From Prosthecochloris ethylica (GTDB lineage: Bacteria; Bacteroidota; Chlorobiia; Chlorobiales; Chlorobiaceae), in assembly GCF_015234275.1 (NCBI RefSeq), contig NZ_JADGII010000003.1: 64,000 nt of DNA. The stretch is one strand, 5' to 3'. The position numbers and the translations under genes were made by a program. Within the stretch, counting starts at the first letter, position 1; each line of letters opens with the position of its first letter. The notes under the pieces were generated by a model. That model did not search any database. It was not told the DNA's origin and saw nothing but the letters and a program-made list of their open reading frames with translations. Below, piece by piece: positions 28,799-37,750 of this stretch.

Positions 28799-31150
28799 CT
28801 GAAACATGATATTCTGATACGGCGTGCCCGGCTCCCCCTCCTGGTCCTGACGGCTATCCTTGCAGTCCTCTGCAGCCAACGAGCATCCGATGCCGCTCAA
28901 CCGGGCACGAAATCCGCAACAGCTGCGGGTTTTGTCACTACCATTTCCATTTCCGGCAACCGCGCAATCACCACCGAAGAATTACGTTCGGTCATGTCGA
29001 CCAGGGAAAACACCCGGTATTTCGGTTTTTTCAAGCCCTGGGTCGGAATCCACCGTTTTGCGGAACACCTGTTCAACGATTCACGCGGAGCGTATTCCAA
29101 CCATAAAACGCTCCTTTCCGGCTCCAGCTCAGTAAAAACCTGGATGCAGAACTCCATCGGGGAAGCGCCTGTGGAATATGTCGATCAGGAATTCCGGCGG
29201 GATATCTCACTGATCAAAAAACTCTATGCGTACAAGGGATACTTTTACGCAAGAATCGACACCGTGATTGACCGTGACCCCGAAACCGGACACACAAGCC
29301 TGGACATCATCATCGAGGAAAACACGCCGGCAAGGATTGACACCCTGCACTATCGCGGTATCGACCAGCTCGAGACATCCGTCAGGGAGCGCTACCTTTC
29401 CACGGGCGTCCTTCACCTCGACGACATTTTTTCGGTCGACAATCTCATCAGGGAACGTGACCGTTCAGTTGATTTTTTCAAGGAGTACGGTTATGGCCTG
29501 ATGCATGAAGACAGCATCAGAATCCAGGTAGACACCGTCGGAGTGCTGGCCGGGGTACGGGTCGATATCAATCTGCCGGAGCGACTGAGATACGGATCTC
29601 TCAAGGCTGTCGTCCATGACCCGCGAACACCCGACTCCATCGCAACGGCTACCAGGACCATACGCGACAGCATCGATATCACACACTACGGAGAACAGCA
29701 TATTTCCGATAACCTGGTCAGCAGCTTTACCGCCTACCGGCCGGGTGAGCTTACCAGACAGTCGCTTCAGCAGAAAACGCTCCAGAACTTCGGGGCCACC
29801 AACGTGTTCTCCTCGGTCTTTATCCGCAATGACTCCGTCAGTAACGGCCGGCTGCACACCTCCATTCATCTGGAGCCCAAACCCCGGCATCTCATAGAGC
29901 CATCTGTTTTTGCCGACAACCGTTACGGCAGCCTGTTCGCCGGAACATCGATCAGCTACGAAAACAAGAACCTGTTCGGAAGTGCGGAAAATCTCTCGAT
30001 CAGCACTGATTTCGGCATGCAGCTCGGCACATCGAACAACCTGCTCGACAGTCTCGACGAGGAAGACTACGACCCCTACCGCGCCTATGAACTCGGCATT
30101 TCCGCAAGCCTTGTCATGCCCGAACTCAGCAATCCGGGAAACGTCTGGGAAACCTCTCTTGAATACAGCCGCTCTCGCCTGCCGATACTTCTGGACAATC
30201 AGAAAGCGCTTGCTCGCATCAGTTACAATACCTCACTCTCACCCTACTCGAGGCTCAACGTTGACTTTTTTGAACTGGAATGGGTAAAAAAAGACTCCCT
30301 GCGCGGATTCGGAAAGCTGTTCACCTCAGACCTGGCTGAAAATATCGGCATCGACCCCGATGACCCCACAGAGATCAGCGATGGCCTCGACAGCCTGCTG
30401 CAGACAAGCATCAATCAAACCCTCCGCCTCCAGTACTACTTCTCGAACCGCAACGAACCGGCAAAAACCACCACGTCGAAATTCAACATCACAGCTGAGG
30501 CTGTCGGCGGACTCGCATGGCTGATCGACGAATATGTCGACACCGGAAGTTATGACGGCTTCACCGACAGCGACCCGCAGATATTCGGGACCACCTACTC
30601 ACAGTTCCTGAAACTCAGCACACAGTACAGCTTCTTTACCAGGCTCTCTGAAAACGAAGAACTCGCAGGCCGGTTGTTTGCCGGCTGGATGGCCCCCTAC
30701 GGAAAGGCTGAAAGCACTCCGGATGAACGCCGTTTTTACGCCGGCGGGCCCAACAGCATGAGAGGATGGCTCTTCAACACGCTCGGGCCGGGAAATAACG
30801 ACAACGAAGCCTCCGCCACCCTTGGTGCAGACATCAAGCTCGAAGGCAACCTCGAGTACCGGGTGCAGTTTTTCAAGGTTTTCGGCCAGCCATCAGGCAT
30901 AGCTCTCTTCACCGATATCGGCAACATCTGGGACCGAACCGGCACCTACGGGCTGACCCTCAACTCACTCTACCAGGACATCGCCTGGGACATGGGGATC
31001 GGACTGAGAATCGGTTCTCCGATCGGTCCGTTTCGTTTCGATTTCGCCTACAAGCTCTACGATCCCTCGCAGAAACCCGATCCCTGGCAGTTGTCGGAAT
31101 GGAAACCGGGGGACTATACCTTCAATTTTGGAATTGGAGAACCATTTTAA
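28799..31150 (+). CDS. Omp85-family outer-membrane protein (BamA/TamA-like) with a non-standard start
   Basis: The first ATG in frame is 28994, but the same frame upstream encodes a classical signal peptide (KHDILIRRARLPLLVLTAIL, cleavage near ASDAAQ) and the start of a POTRA domain (FVTTISISGNRAITTEELRS), so the real N-terminus must lie upstream. No ATG, GTG or TTG exists back to the DUF2795 stop; CTG at 28799, followed by AAA CAT GAT, is the best candidate, giving 783 residues. POTRA repeats (KLYAYKGYFYARIDTVID; IDTLHYRGIDQLETSV) precede a 16-strand-type barrel with the surface-antigen motif YAGGPNSMRGW (VRGF-like), and the protein ends in Phe. Omp85 members insert barrels into, or export proteins across, the outer membrane; BamA versus TamA is undecided. 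Confidence 0.85.
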   Translation: MKHDILIRRARLPLLVLTAILAVLCSQRASDAAQPGTKSATAAGFVTTISISGNRAITTEELRSVMSTRENTRYFGFFKPWVGIHRFAEHLFNDSRGAYSNHKTLLSGSSSVKTWMQNSIGEAPVEYVDQEFRRDISLIKKLYAYKGYFYARIDTVIDRDPETGHTSLDIIIEENTPARIDTLHYRGIDQLETSVRERYLSTGVLHLDDIFSVDNLIRERDRSVDFFKEYGYGLMHEDSIRIQVDTVGVLAGVRVDINLPERLRYGSLKAVVHDPRTPDSIATATRTIRDSIDITHYGEQHISDNLVSSFTAYRPGELTRQSLQQKTLQNFGATNVFSSVFIRNDSVSNGRLHTSIHLEPKPRHLIEPSVFADNRYGSLFAGTSISYENKNLFGSAENLSISTDFGMQLGTSNNLLDSLDEEDYDPYRAYELGISASLVMPELSNPGNVWETSLEYSRSRLPILLDNQKALARISYNTSLSPYSRLNVDFFELEWVKKDSLRGFGKLFTSDLAENIGIDPDDPTEISDGLDSLLQTSINQTLRLQYYFSNRNEPAKTTTSKFNITAEAVGGLAWLIDEYVDTGSYDGFTDSDPQIFGTTYSQFLKLSTQYSFFTRLSENEELAGRLFAGWMAPYGKAESTPDERRFYAGGPNSMRGWLFNTLGPGNNDNEASATLGADIKLEGNLEYRVQFFKVFGQPSGIALFTDIGNIWDRTGTYGLTLNSLYQDIAWDMGIGLRIGSPIGPFRFDFAYKLYDPSQKPDPWQLSEWKPGDYTFNFGIGEPF

Positions 31151-31203
31151 TATCTACTTCCAGTTCAGCACGTATCTCCTTAATACCTAAGTATCCGAAC
31201 GTC

Positions 31204-31869
31204 ATGCAAGGCAATACCACTCTACTTGCCCCATCGATCCTTTCAGCGGATTTCACACGCCTGAACGAGGCCGTCACCACAGCACAGGAGGCAGGGGCCG
31301 ACTGGATCCACTGCGATGTCATGGACGGTCACTTCGTTCCGAACATCACCTTCGGCCCGTTCATCGTCAAAGCTGTCGCAGCCTGCTCCTCCCTGACCAT
31401 CGACACCCACCTGATGATCAGCGACCCTGACCGCTATATTCCTGATTTCATCGAAGCGGGTTCACACCAGGTCACCGTACACCAGGAAACCTGCCCGCAT
31501 CTGCACCGCAGTGTTCAGCTGATCAAAAGCCTGGGGGCGAAAGCAGGGGTCTCGATCAATCCGGGCACACCGGTCTCGACCCTGGAATCGATTATCGGGG
31601 ATGTCGACCTGGTCCTGTTAATGTCGGTCAATCCGGGATTCGGCGGGCAGAAATTCATTCCATCATCAATCGGCAAGATCGAGAGACTGCACGAGATGCG
31701 CAACACCTACAACCCGGGCATGACCATTGCAGTCGATGGCGGGGTGACAACCGAAAACGCACAGGAACTTGTTTCGGCAGGCGCTGATGCCCTGATAGCC
31801 GGAACAGCGTTTTTCAAGGCTCCCGACCCTGCCGAAGCGGCACGTCAGATCAAGGCTGCTTCCAGGTAA
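31204..31869 (+). CDS. rpe: Ribulose-phosphate 3-epimerase
   Basis: A 221-residue TIM-barrel epimerase interconverting ribulose-5-phosphate and xylulose-5-phosphate. Motifs: LAPSILSADFTRL, the catalytic ADWIHCDVMDGHFVPNITFG, VHQETC, LMSVNPGFGGQKF and AVDGGVTTENAQ. The start at 31204 is chosen since the protein normally begins a few residues before LAPSILSADF. Its last 20 bases overlap the 3' end of trpC on the other strand. Confidence 0.96.
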   Translation: MQGNTTLLAPSILSADFTRLNEAVTTAQEAGADWIHCDVMDGHFVPNITFGPFIVKAVAACSSLTIDTHLMISDPDRYIPDFIEAGSHQVTVHQETCPHLHRSVQLIKSLGAKAGVSINPGTPVSTLESIIGDVDLVLLMSVNPGFGGQKFIPSSIGKIERLHEMRNTYNPGMTIAVDGGVTTENAQELVSAGADALIAGTAFFKAPDPAEAARQIKAASR

Positions 31870-32632
31870 ATCGCTGCAACTCATCGCCAAGCAGCCCCTC
31901 ACCGATCAGGACGGCATCGAACGATGCCTCCTGCATCATCAGGACATCCGCCTGACGCTTCAGGCCGCTTTCAGCAACCGAGATGATACCTTCCGGCATA
32001 CGGGACCTCAACCGCAGTGACGTATCGAGCGATACCGAAAAATCCCTCAGGTCGCGGTTGTTGACGCCAACCATCCGCGCGTGCCGCTCGAGAGCCGTGT
32101 CGAGCTCCCGCTCGTCATGGACCTCCACCAGCACATCGAGTCCGATCTCATGAGCGAGCTGGATGTACTCTTCGAGCTGCAGAGGATCGAGAGCGGCAAC
32201 AATCAGCAGAATGGCGTCAGCACCGATCAGGCGGGCTTCGTAGACCTGCGACTCATCGACAATGAAATCCTTGCGCAGCACCGGCAGGTCGAACTCACGG
32301 CTCACGGTTGAAAGATAGTCGTTCGCCCCCTGAAAAAAATCACGGTCAGTGAGAACGGAAAACGCCGAAGCCCCTATATCGGCATACCGCCGGGCAAGCT
32401 CGAGAGGATCGAAATGCTCCACAAGCACCCCGCGTGAAGGGGAGGCCTTCTTGACCTCGGCAATCAGTCTGAGAGGCTCCCCTTCCCCGCGCGACAGGGC
32501 AGCATACATTCCCCGTGATGCCGACAGATCATGTTCACACTCGCGGTACCGGCGATCGGGAGCCTGCTGTTTCAGACGGGAAACCTCATCAGCTTTCACA
32601 TCCAGAATCTTCGTCAGGTAGGTTCCCATCAC
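31850..32632 (-). CDS. trpC: Indole-3-glycerol phosphate synthase
   Basis: A 260-residue TIM barrel closing the indole ring in tryptophan synthesis. Catalytic Lys lies in LIAEVKKASPSRG; other conserved parts are LRKDFIVDESQVYEARLIGAD, VGVNNRDLRDFSVSLD and VAESGLKRQADVLMM. It is monofunctional (no TrpF fusion). Its ATG overlaps the carB N-half stop by four bases (ATGA), so the two are translationally coupled, an unusual tryptophan/carbamoyl-phosphate pairing. It overlaps rpe tail to tail. Confidence 0.96.
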   Translation of the reverse strand: MMGTYLTKILDVKADEVSRLKQQAPDRRYRECEHDLSASRGMYAALSRGEGEPLRLIAEVKKASPSRGVLVEHFDPLELARRYADIGASAFSVLTDRDFFQGANDYLSTVSREFDLPVLRKDFIVDESQVYEARLIGADAILLIVAALDPLQLEEYIQLAHEIGLDVLVEVHDERELDTALERHARMVGVNNRDLRDFSVSLDTSLRLRSRMPEGIISVAESGLKRQADVLMMQEASFDAVLIGEGLLGDELQRFTWKQP

Positions 32633-34113
32633 TCCCCGGATGCAAGAGCGAGCTCACGAAGCTCCAGTTCATAATTGACAATCTGCTGGATGTTATCGAG
32701 GAACCAGCGATCGATTCCGGTTGCCTCGTAGACTTCCTCGACCGTCGCACCGGCAAGAAATGCGTAACGCAGGTAGAACATCCTGTCAGCCTTCGGAATC
32801 CTGATTTTCTCGAGCAGGTCTTCCCTGGCGAACTTCTTCTGCTCCTGGGTCATGCCGAACACATTGATAATGTCCTTGCCGTCGCTGCCAAGACCGCCAC
32901 GTCCGATTTCCAGCCCCCGAAGGGATTTCTGCAGGGCCTCACGGAAATTACGGCCGAACGCCATAACCTCTCCGACAGACTTCATCTGAACGCCGAGGCG
33001 GGCATCGACATTCTTGAACTTCTCGAAATCCCAGCGCGGCACTTTCACCACGCAGTAGTCGATCACCGGCTCGAAGCTCGCCGGAGTCGTTTTGGTGATA
33101 TCGTTCTGAATCTCGTCAAGCGTATAACCGACAGCGAGTTTGGCCGCCACTTTCGCGATCGGGAACCCTGTTGCCTTCGAGGCGAGTGCCGAGCTTCTCG
33201 ACACCCTCGGGTTCATCTCGATCACAACGATCCGCCCGTTGTCGGGATTGATGGCAAACTGGATATTGCTTCCGCCGGTCTCGACACCGATTTCACGGAT
33301 AATCTTGACCGAAGCATCCCTGAGTTCCTGGTACTGTCTGTCGGACAGCGTCTGTGCAGGAGCTACGGTAATACTGTCACCGGTATGCACGCCCATCGGG
33401 TCGACATTCTCGATCGAGCAGACGATAATCACATTGTCCGCCAGATCACGAATCACCTCGAGTTCATACTCTTTCCAGCCGATCAGGCACTCTTCGACAA
33501 GCACTTCGCCGATCGGACTTTCGGCGATACCGCGACGTACCGCATCGTAATAATCCGACTTGGTTTCGGCAAACCCGCCGCCGGTCCCACCGAGAGTGAA
33601 TGAAGGGCGGATCACCATCGGCAACCCGATCTCCTCGAGCGCCTCCTTGGCTTCCTTCTCGTTGCGCACGAAAAAACCTTTGGCCATTTCGAGGCCCAGC
33701 TTTCTCATGGCATCACTGAAGAACTCGCGGTTCTCGGCTTTTCTGATCGCCCGAAGCTTGGCTCCGATCAGCTCGACCCCGTTACGCTCGAGAATCCCCT
33801 TTTCGGCGAGCTTGACAGCGGTATTGAGTGCCGTCTGCCCTCCCATGGTCGGCAGCAGGGCGTCTGGCTTCTCTTTTTCAATGATCTTCTGAACATACTC
33901 AGGTGTAATGGGCTCAATGTAGGTACTGTCGGCAAACTCCACATCGGTCATGATGGTCGCAGGATTGCTGTTGACCAGAATGACACGGTAACCGTCCTCC
34001 TTGAGGGCCCTGCAGGCCTGGGTTCCTGAATAATCAAACTCGCATGCCTGACCGATCACGATCGGGCCTGCGCCTATAACCAGAATCGACTTGATATCTT
34101 CCCGTTTTGGCAC
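32629..34113 (-). CDS. carB: Carbamoyl-phosphate synthase large chain, N-terminal half (split CarB)
   Basis: A 494-residue protein corresponding only to the carboxyphosphate half of CarB. It starts with the normal VIGAGPIVIGQACEFDYSG, contains MGGQTALN, the ATP-grasp segment VIRPSFTLGGTGGG and EMNPRVSRSSALASKATGFP, and ends inside the oligomerisation domain (DRMFYLRYAFLAGATVEEVY, GIDRWFLDNI). The carbamate half and the MGS-like domain are absent: the next gene is trpC, with a four-base overlap and no remnants. Split CarB is known in Aquifex, methanogens and, as far as I recall, annotated as a medium subunit in Chlorobium. It supplies carbamoyl phosphate for pyrimidines and arginine together with partners encoded elsewhere. 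Confidence 0.92.
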   Translation of the reverse strand: MPKREDIKSILVIGAGPIVIGQACEFDYSGTQACRALKEDGYRVILVNSNPATIMTDVEFADSTYIEPITPEYVQKIIEKEKPDALLPTMGGQTALNTAVKLAEKGILERNGVELIGAKLRAIRKAENREFFSDAMRKLGLEMAKGFFVRNEKEAKEALEEIGLPMVIRPSFTLGGTGGGFAETKSDYYDAVRRGIAESPIGEVLVEECLIGWKEYELEVIRDLADNVIIVCSIENVDPMGVHTGDSITVAPAQTLSDRQYQELRDASVKIIREIGVETGGSNIQFAINPDNGRIVVIEMNPRVSRSSALASKATGFPIAKVAAKLAVGYTLDEIQNDITKTTPASFEPVIDYCVVKVPRWDFEKFKNVDARLGVQMKSVGEVMAFGRNFREALQKSLRGLEIGRGGLGSDGKDIINVFGMTQEQKKFAREDLLEKIRIPKADRMFYLRYAFLAGATVEEVYEATGIDRWFLDNIQQIVNYELELRELALASGE

Positions 34114-34175
34114 TTTTTTCCCCGGGTTTTAAGCTTGTAAAACAATAAACGATGACAATGTACAAAATAAATAAA

Positions 34176-34610
34176 TCACGGCTCAATCACACGGATCTCC
34201 TCCTGGTGAAACCCTCCTTCAGCGCGCCGCAGCCAGCAGGTCACTGCTGCAGGCTCACGGTTCTGCAGGGCGATAATCAGCATCGAGTGCCCCGGTGTGG
34301 CAAAGTTGATATCGTTGTTCGATGGAACGGCGGGAGAGTCGAGATGGGAGTGGTACGACCCCACGATCTCATAACCCAGGCCAAACGCTTCACGCTCCAC
34401 CTCGAGGTACTCGGAGTATGATATTTCAAAACCCTTCTCCCTGCCCTCGTAGAGCACATTCTCACAGGGAGCGATCTCGTATACCACATTTTCCATCTCC
34501 CCCTTGTGGTTTCTCTGCCGCTTGCCGGCAAACAGGCCGCAGCACTCATACGGATACGCTCTCAGTGCATGTTCCTGAACAATCTCGAACTGTCGACGGG
34601 GTAAACGCAT
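34176..34610 (-). CDS. JAMM/MPN (Mov34) metallopeptidase
   Basis: A 144-residue zinc peptidase with the complete JAMM motif: Glu22 (YPYECCG), His87 and His89 (YHSHLDSPA), Ser97 and Asp100 (SNND). Stand-alone bacterial members of this type (Mec-like) remove amino acids from the C-terminus of ubiquitin-like sulfur carriers such as CysO. No ThiS/MoaD-like partner is adjacent; it lies between purD (22 bases) and carB (62 bases) in a minus-strand group. The cleaved substrate is therefore unknown. Confidence 0.9.
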   Translation of the reverse strand: MRLPRRQFEIVQEHALRAYPYECCGLFAGKRQRNHKGEMENVVYEIAPCENVLYEGREKGFEISYSEYLEVEREAFGLGYEIVGSYHSHLDSPAVPSNNDINFATPGHSMLIIALQNREPAAVTCWLRRAEGGFHQEEIRVIEP

Positions 34611-34632
34611 GGCAACCGGTTAAACAAGAAGA

Positions 34633-35922
34633 TCATAATGCCTTGGCGCCGATATCACGGCGGAAGTAACACCCGTCAAAGTGCACTCCGTCAACAGCCC
34701 TGTAAGCATTTTCGAGACTCTGCTTCAACGACGGCCCGACGGCGGTCACCGACACCACACGACCGCCCGATGTTTTCAGTACCCCATCGTCGAGCACGGT
34801 TCCCGCATGAAACAGCATAACGCCTTCAGTGGCAGAAACTGACGCATCGATGGAAATATTTTTACCTTTCTCGTAGCTGCCCGGATATCCCGCTGATGCC
34901 AGCACGACTGTAGACGCCGACTGATCCTGCATGCGGAACGGCACCTCATGCAGCCGCCCGTCGAGACTGGCACGAAGAGCTTCGACAAGATCGTCCTTCA
35001 GGAGAGGCAGCACCACCTGCGCCTCGGGATCACCCAGGCGAACGTTGAACTCGACCACAGACGGTTCACCACCATCGATCATCAGGCCGACGTAGAGAAA
35101 ACCGGTGTAGGGATGGCCATCCTCCCGCATCCCCTCGAGCGCAGGCTCGACAATACGACGGCAGACCTTCTGCATGACCTCGCCGGTCACCACAGGAGCC
35201 GGAGCGTACGCTCCCATACCTCCGGTATTGCGGCCGGTATCCCCCTCCCCGATACGCTTATGATCCTGGGAGGGAAGAAACAGGCGGTACTCGGTACCGT
35301 CCGTCAGCACAAACACGCTGGCCTCCTGGCCCCTGAGAAACGATTCAATCACGACCTCGTCAGCGGCATCACCGAAAACCCGGTCGTCGAACATCGCCTC
35401 GATCGCCTGAAGTGCCTCGTCACGGCTCTCTGCAACGACAACCCCCTTACCCGCACACAACCCGCTTGCCTTGATTACGCAAGCAAATGCAGCGGCAGAC
35501 GAAGCAAGCATATCGATATGCGCCCGGGCATGCCCGGCATCGGTGAACACCTGGTAGTCAGCCGTCGGAATGCCCTGCCGCTTCATGAACGCTTTGGAAA
35601 ACGCCTTGCTGGTCTCGAGCTGCGCGGCATAGCGGTCAGGGCCGATGATGGCAAGGCCCCTGTCACGAAAACGGTCGACAATTCCCAGCTCGAGCGGCTG
35701 TTCAGGCCCGACAACCGTCATCCCGATACCGTTCGATTCGGCAAACCCGAGCAGGGCATCGATATCCGTGGCTTTGAGTGAAACATTTTCAACGTTGCCC
35801 CCCATGGCGGCCGTCCCTCCGTTTCCGGGAGCGACATAGACATGGGTAACGAGAGGACTGGAGGCTATTGTCCAGGCAAGCGCGTGCTCTCTGGCACCGC
35901 TTCCGATAACGAGAACCTTCAT
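34633..35922 (-). CDS. purD: Phosphoribosylamine-glycine ligase (GAR synthetase)
   Basis: A 429-residue ATP-grasp enzyme for the second step of purine synthesis. It begins MKVLVIGSGAREHALAW, with ASGLCAGKGVVVAESRDEAL, the ATP-grasp segment IESFLRGQEASVFVLTDG, SQDHKRIGEGDTGRNTGGMG and EFNVRLGDPEAQVVLP. The start at 35922 is preferred to an in-frame one at 35946 because the family begins directly with this beta strand. It is the first gene of the purD, JAMM, carB, trpC run. Confidence 0.96.
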   Translation of the reverse strand: MKVLVIGSGAREHALAWTIASSPLVTHVYVAPGNGGTAAMGGNVENVSLKATDIDALLGFAESNGIGMTVVGPEQPLELGIVDRFRDRGLAIIGPDRYAAQLETSKAFSKAFMKRQGIPTADYQVFTDAGHARAHIDMLASSAAAFACVIKASGLCAGKGVVVAESRDEALQAIEAMFDDRVFGDAADEVVIESFLRGQEASVFVLTDGTEYRLFLPSQDHKRIGEGDTGRNTGGMGAYAPAPVVTGEVMQKVCRRIVEPALEGMREDGHPYTGFLYVGLMIDGGEPSVVEFNVRLGDPEAQVVLPLLKDDLVEALRASLDGRLHEVPFRMQDQSASTVVLASAGYPGSYEKGKNISIDASVSATEGVMLFHAGTVLDDGVLKTSGGRVVSVTAVGPSLKQSLENAYRAVDGVHFDGCYFRRDIGAKAL

Positions 35923-36057
35923 AAAGGATGGCAGAAATGGTAACAAGAATTCATACTATATAGTCCGGGCCTGATAAAAAACAAAGAAAAAAAAACATCC
36001 CCAAATTCCGCGTCATACCGGCAGGCATCGTGTATTTCTTTTCTTATTTTCCCCTTC

Positions 36058-36690
36058 ATGAACCGTCAAGCATCAAAACAGCTCCTTGCCGTTCTTTCCC
36101 GCTACCTGCTTCCGGGACTGCTGCGGCTCCTCTGTGCAACACTGAAGACCTCGGTGAACATAACAACTCCGCTGCCACGCAAAGGCCACGGTATGATCCT
36201 GGCATTCTGGCACGGCAACATGCTCAACGGCTGGATGCTGGCACGCACACTCACGACAGACAGAAGCACTGCCGCGGTGGTCAGTCTGTCCGACGATGGA
36301 CGCATTCTCGCTGAAGCGCTGCGCGGGCTGGGGTTCAGCCTCATCCGGGGATCGAGTTCCCGGGGCGGCGGCAGCGTCAGGGACAGCATGCTGCACCATC
36401 TCGACAACGGAGGGGTGATCGCCATCACCCCTGACGGTCCCCGGGGGCCGCGACACCGGTTCAAATACGGCACCCTCGAACTTGCATCACGTCACGCCAT
36501 CCCGCTGCTGTTCGCCCGCATCCACTGCCATCGGAGCTGGAAACTCAACAGCTGGGACCGTTTTGAAATCCCCAGGCCGTTCAGCAGGGTCGACATGACC
36601 GTCGAACAGCTTGACCTGCCTCCATTGCACAACCGAACAGACACCCGAAAGTGTGAAGAGCAGCTCGCTGCCACATACGCCACTCCCTAA
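36058..36690 (+). CDS. DUF374 lysophospholipid acyltransferase family protein
   Basis: A 210-residue protein with the DUF374 signature: ILAFWHGNMLNGWML (an HxxxxD-related HGN motif), VVSLSDDGRILAEALRGLG, RGSSSRGGG and ITPDGPRGPRHRFKYGTLELA. The family resembles the LPLAT acyltransferases such as LpxL and is usually found near lipid A genes, as here where lpxK overlaps its end. It may add an acyl chain to lipid A or a related lipid; this is inference. A hydrophobic N-terminal stretch (about 8-28) suggests membrane association. Confidence 0.85.
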   Translation: MNRQASKQLLAVLSRYLLPGLLRLLCATLKTSVNITTPLPRKGHGMILAFWHGNMLNGWMLARTLTTDRSTAAVVSLSDDGRILAEALRGLGFSLIRGSSSRGGGSVRDSMLHHLDNGGVIAITPDGPRGPRHRFKYGTLELASRHAIPLLFARIHCHRSWKLNSWDRFEIPRPFSRVDMTVEQLDLPPLHNRTDTRKCEEQLAATYATP

Positions 36691-37750
36691 CCTGCTGCAG
36701 AAGCTCCTGGCCCCGGCCGCCAGCATCTACGGCATGATCATGACAGCCCGCAACAAGCTGTTCGATGCAGGAATACTGCGCTCCGAAACCGTCCCACTGC
36801 CAGTCATTTCAGTCGGCAACATCACCGCGGGAGGAACGGGCAAAAGCCCGATGGTCGACCTGTTCACGAAATACGTACTCTCACAGGGAATCACCCCGGC
36901 AATCATCTCGCGCGGTTACGGCCGTACGACGCGGGGCGTCCGCCTGGTATCCGACGGACGCTCGCTGCTTCTCGACAGCCGCGAAGCCGGTGACGAAACG
37001 GTTATGCTTGCCCGTCAGAACCCCGAAGCGATCGTCGTCGTCGCAGAACGACGCACAGCAGGCGCACGCTTTCTCATGGAGCACTTCCGCCACAATCTTC
37101 CCGGCGTCATCCTGCTCGACGATGCGTTTCAGCACCGCCGGATCCAAAGAGACCTCGATATTGTGCTGATCAACGCCCGTGAACCGTTCTGGAAAAACCG
37201 CATGCTGCCAGCCGGCAGACTTCGCGAGCCCGTCAAAGGCATCAGGCGGGCCGACCTTGTCATCATCAACAAGCTCGACCGGGAGCACGACGGCAGAGAT
37301 ATCGAGGGCCCGCTCGCTGCATGGGGCATCCCCACGGCAAAAGCCCGCATCAGGACCGGAGAACTGGTCTGGGCAGGAGGAGAGGCTGGAAACAACCGGC
37401 GCTTCCTGGCGTTCGCAGGTATCGCCGGACCGGAAAGCTTTCTCGCTTCCCTGCGGCATCACGGCCTCGATATCGCTGAAACCGTCTGGTTCAGGGACCA
37501 CGAGCCCTACACCGCTGCCAGCATCCGCTACATCATGAAAAAAGCCAGGCTGCACAGCCTGGCTCTCGTAACGACAGAAAAAGATTTCATCCGGCTCAAA
37601 GCCACCCCTGAACTGCTCGATGAACTGACAACACTGCCATTGAGCTACCTGCCCATCGAACCCGAATTTTTTCCCGGCAGTCGCACACTCGTCGAATCCA
37701 TGATCGACCGGGCAATCAGCAGCACACCACAGACTGATACTACTCCTTGA
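36653..37750 (+). CDS. lpxK: Tetraacyldisaccharide 4'-kinase
   Basis: A 365-residue (from the GTG at 36653) inner-membrane kinase that phosphorylates the 4' position of lipid A precursor. The P-loop is SVGNITAGGTGKSPM (Lys64), with SRGYGRTTRGVRLV, GDETVMLARQNPEA, LLDDAFQHRRIQRDLDIVL and PAGRLREP. The GTG start overlaps the DUF374 gene by 38 bases; an ATG at 36611 would lengthen the overlap and add 14 atypical residues. The pair is evidently an operon for lipid A. Confidence 0.92.
   Translation: MKSSSLPHTPLPNLLQKLLAPAASIYGMIMTARNKLFDAGILRSETVPLPVISVGNITAGGTGKSPMVDLFTKYVLSQGITPAIISRGYGRTTRGVRLVSDGRSLLLDSREAGDETVMLARQNPEAIVVVAERRTAGARFLMEHFRHNLPGVILLDDAFQHRRIQRDLDIVLINAREPFWKNRMLPAGRLREPVKGIRRADLVIINKLDREHDGRDIEGPLAAWGIPTAKARIRTGELVWAGGEAGNNRRFLAFAGIAGPESFLASLRHHGLDIAETVWFRDHEPYTAASIRYIMKKARLHSLALVTTEKDFIRLKATPELLDELTTLPLSYLPIEPEFFPGSRTLVESMIDRAISSTPQTDTTP

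Noticed and set aside
32625..32635. carB broken by a frameshift
   Set aside because: There is no remnant of the C-terminal half after the stop; trpC begins at once. A true gene split is simpler.
32515..33603. A 362-residue plus-strand frame over carB and trpC
   Set aside because: Translation has no family resemblance and lies wholly opposite conserved motifs of carB and trpC.
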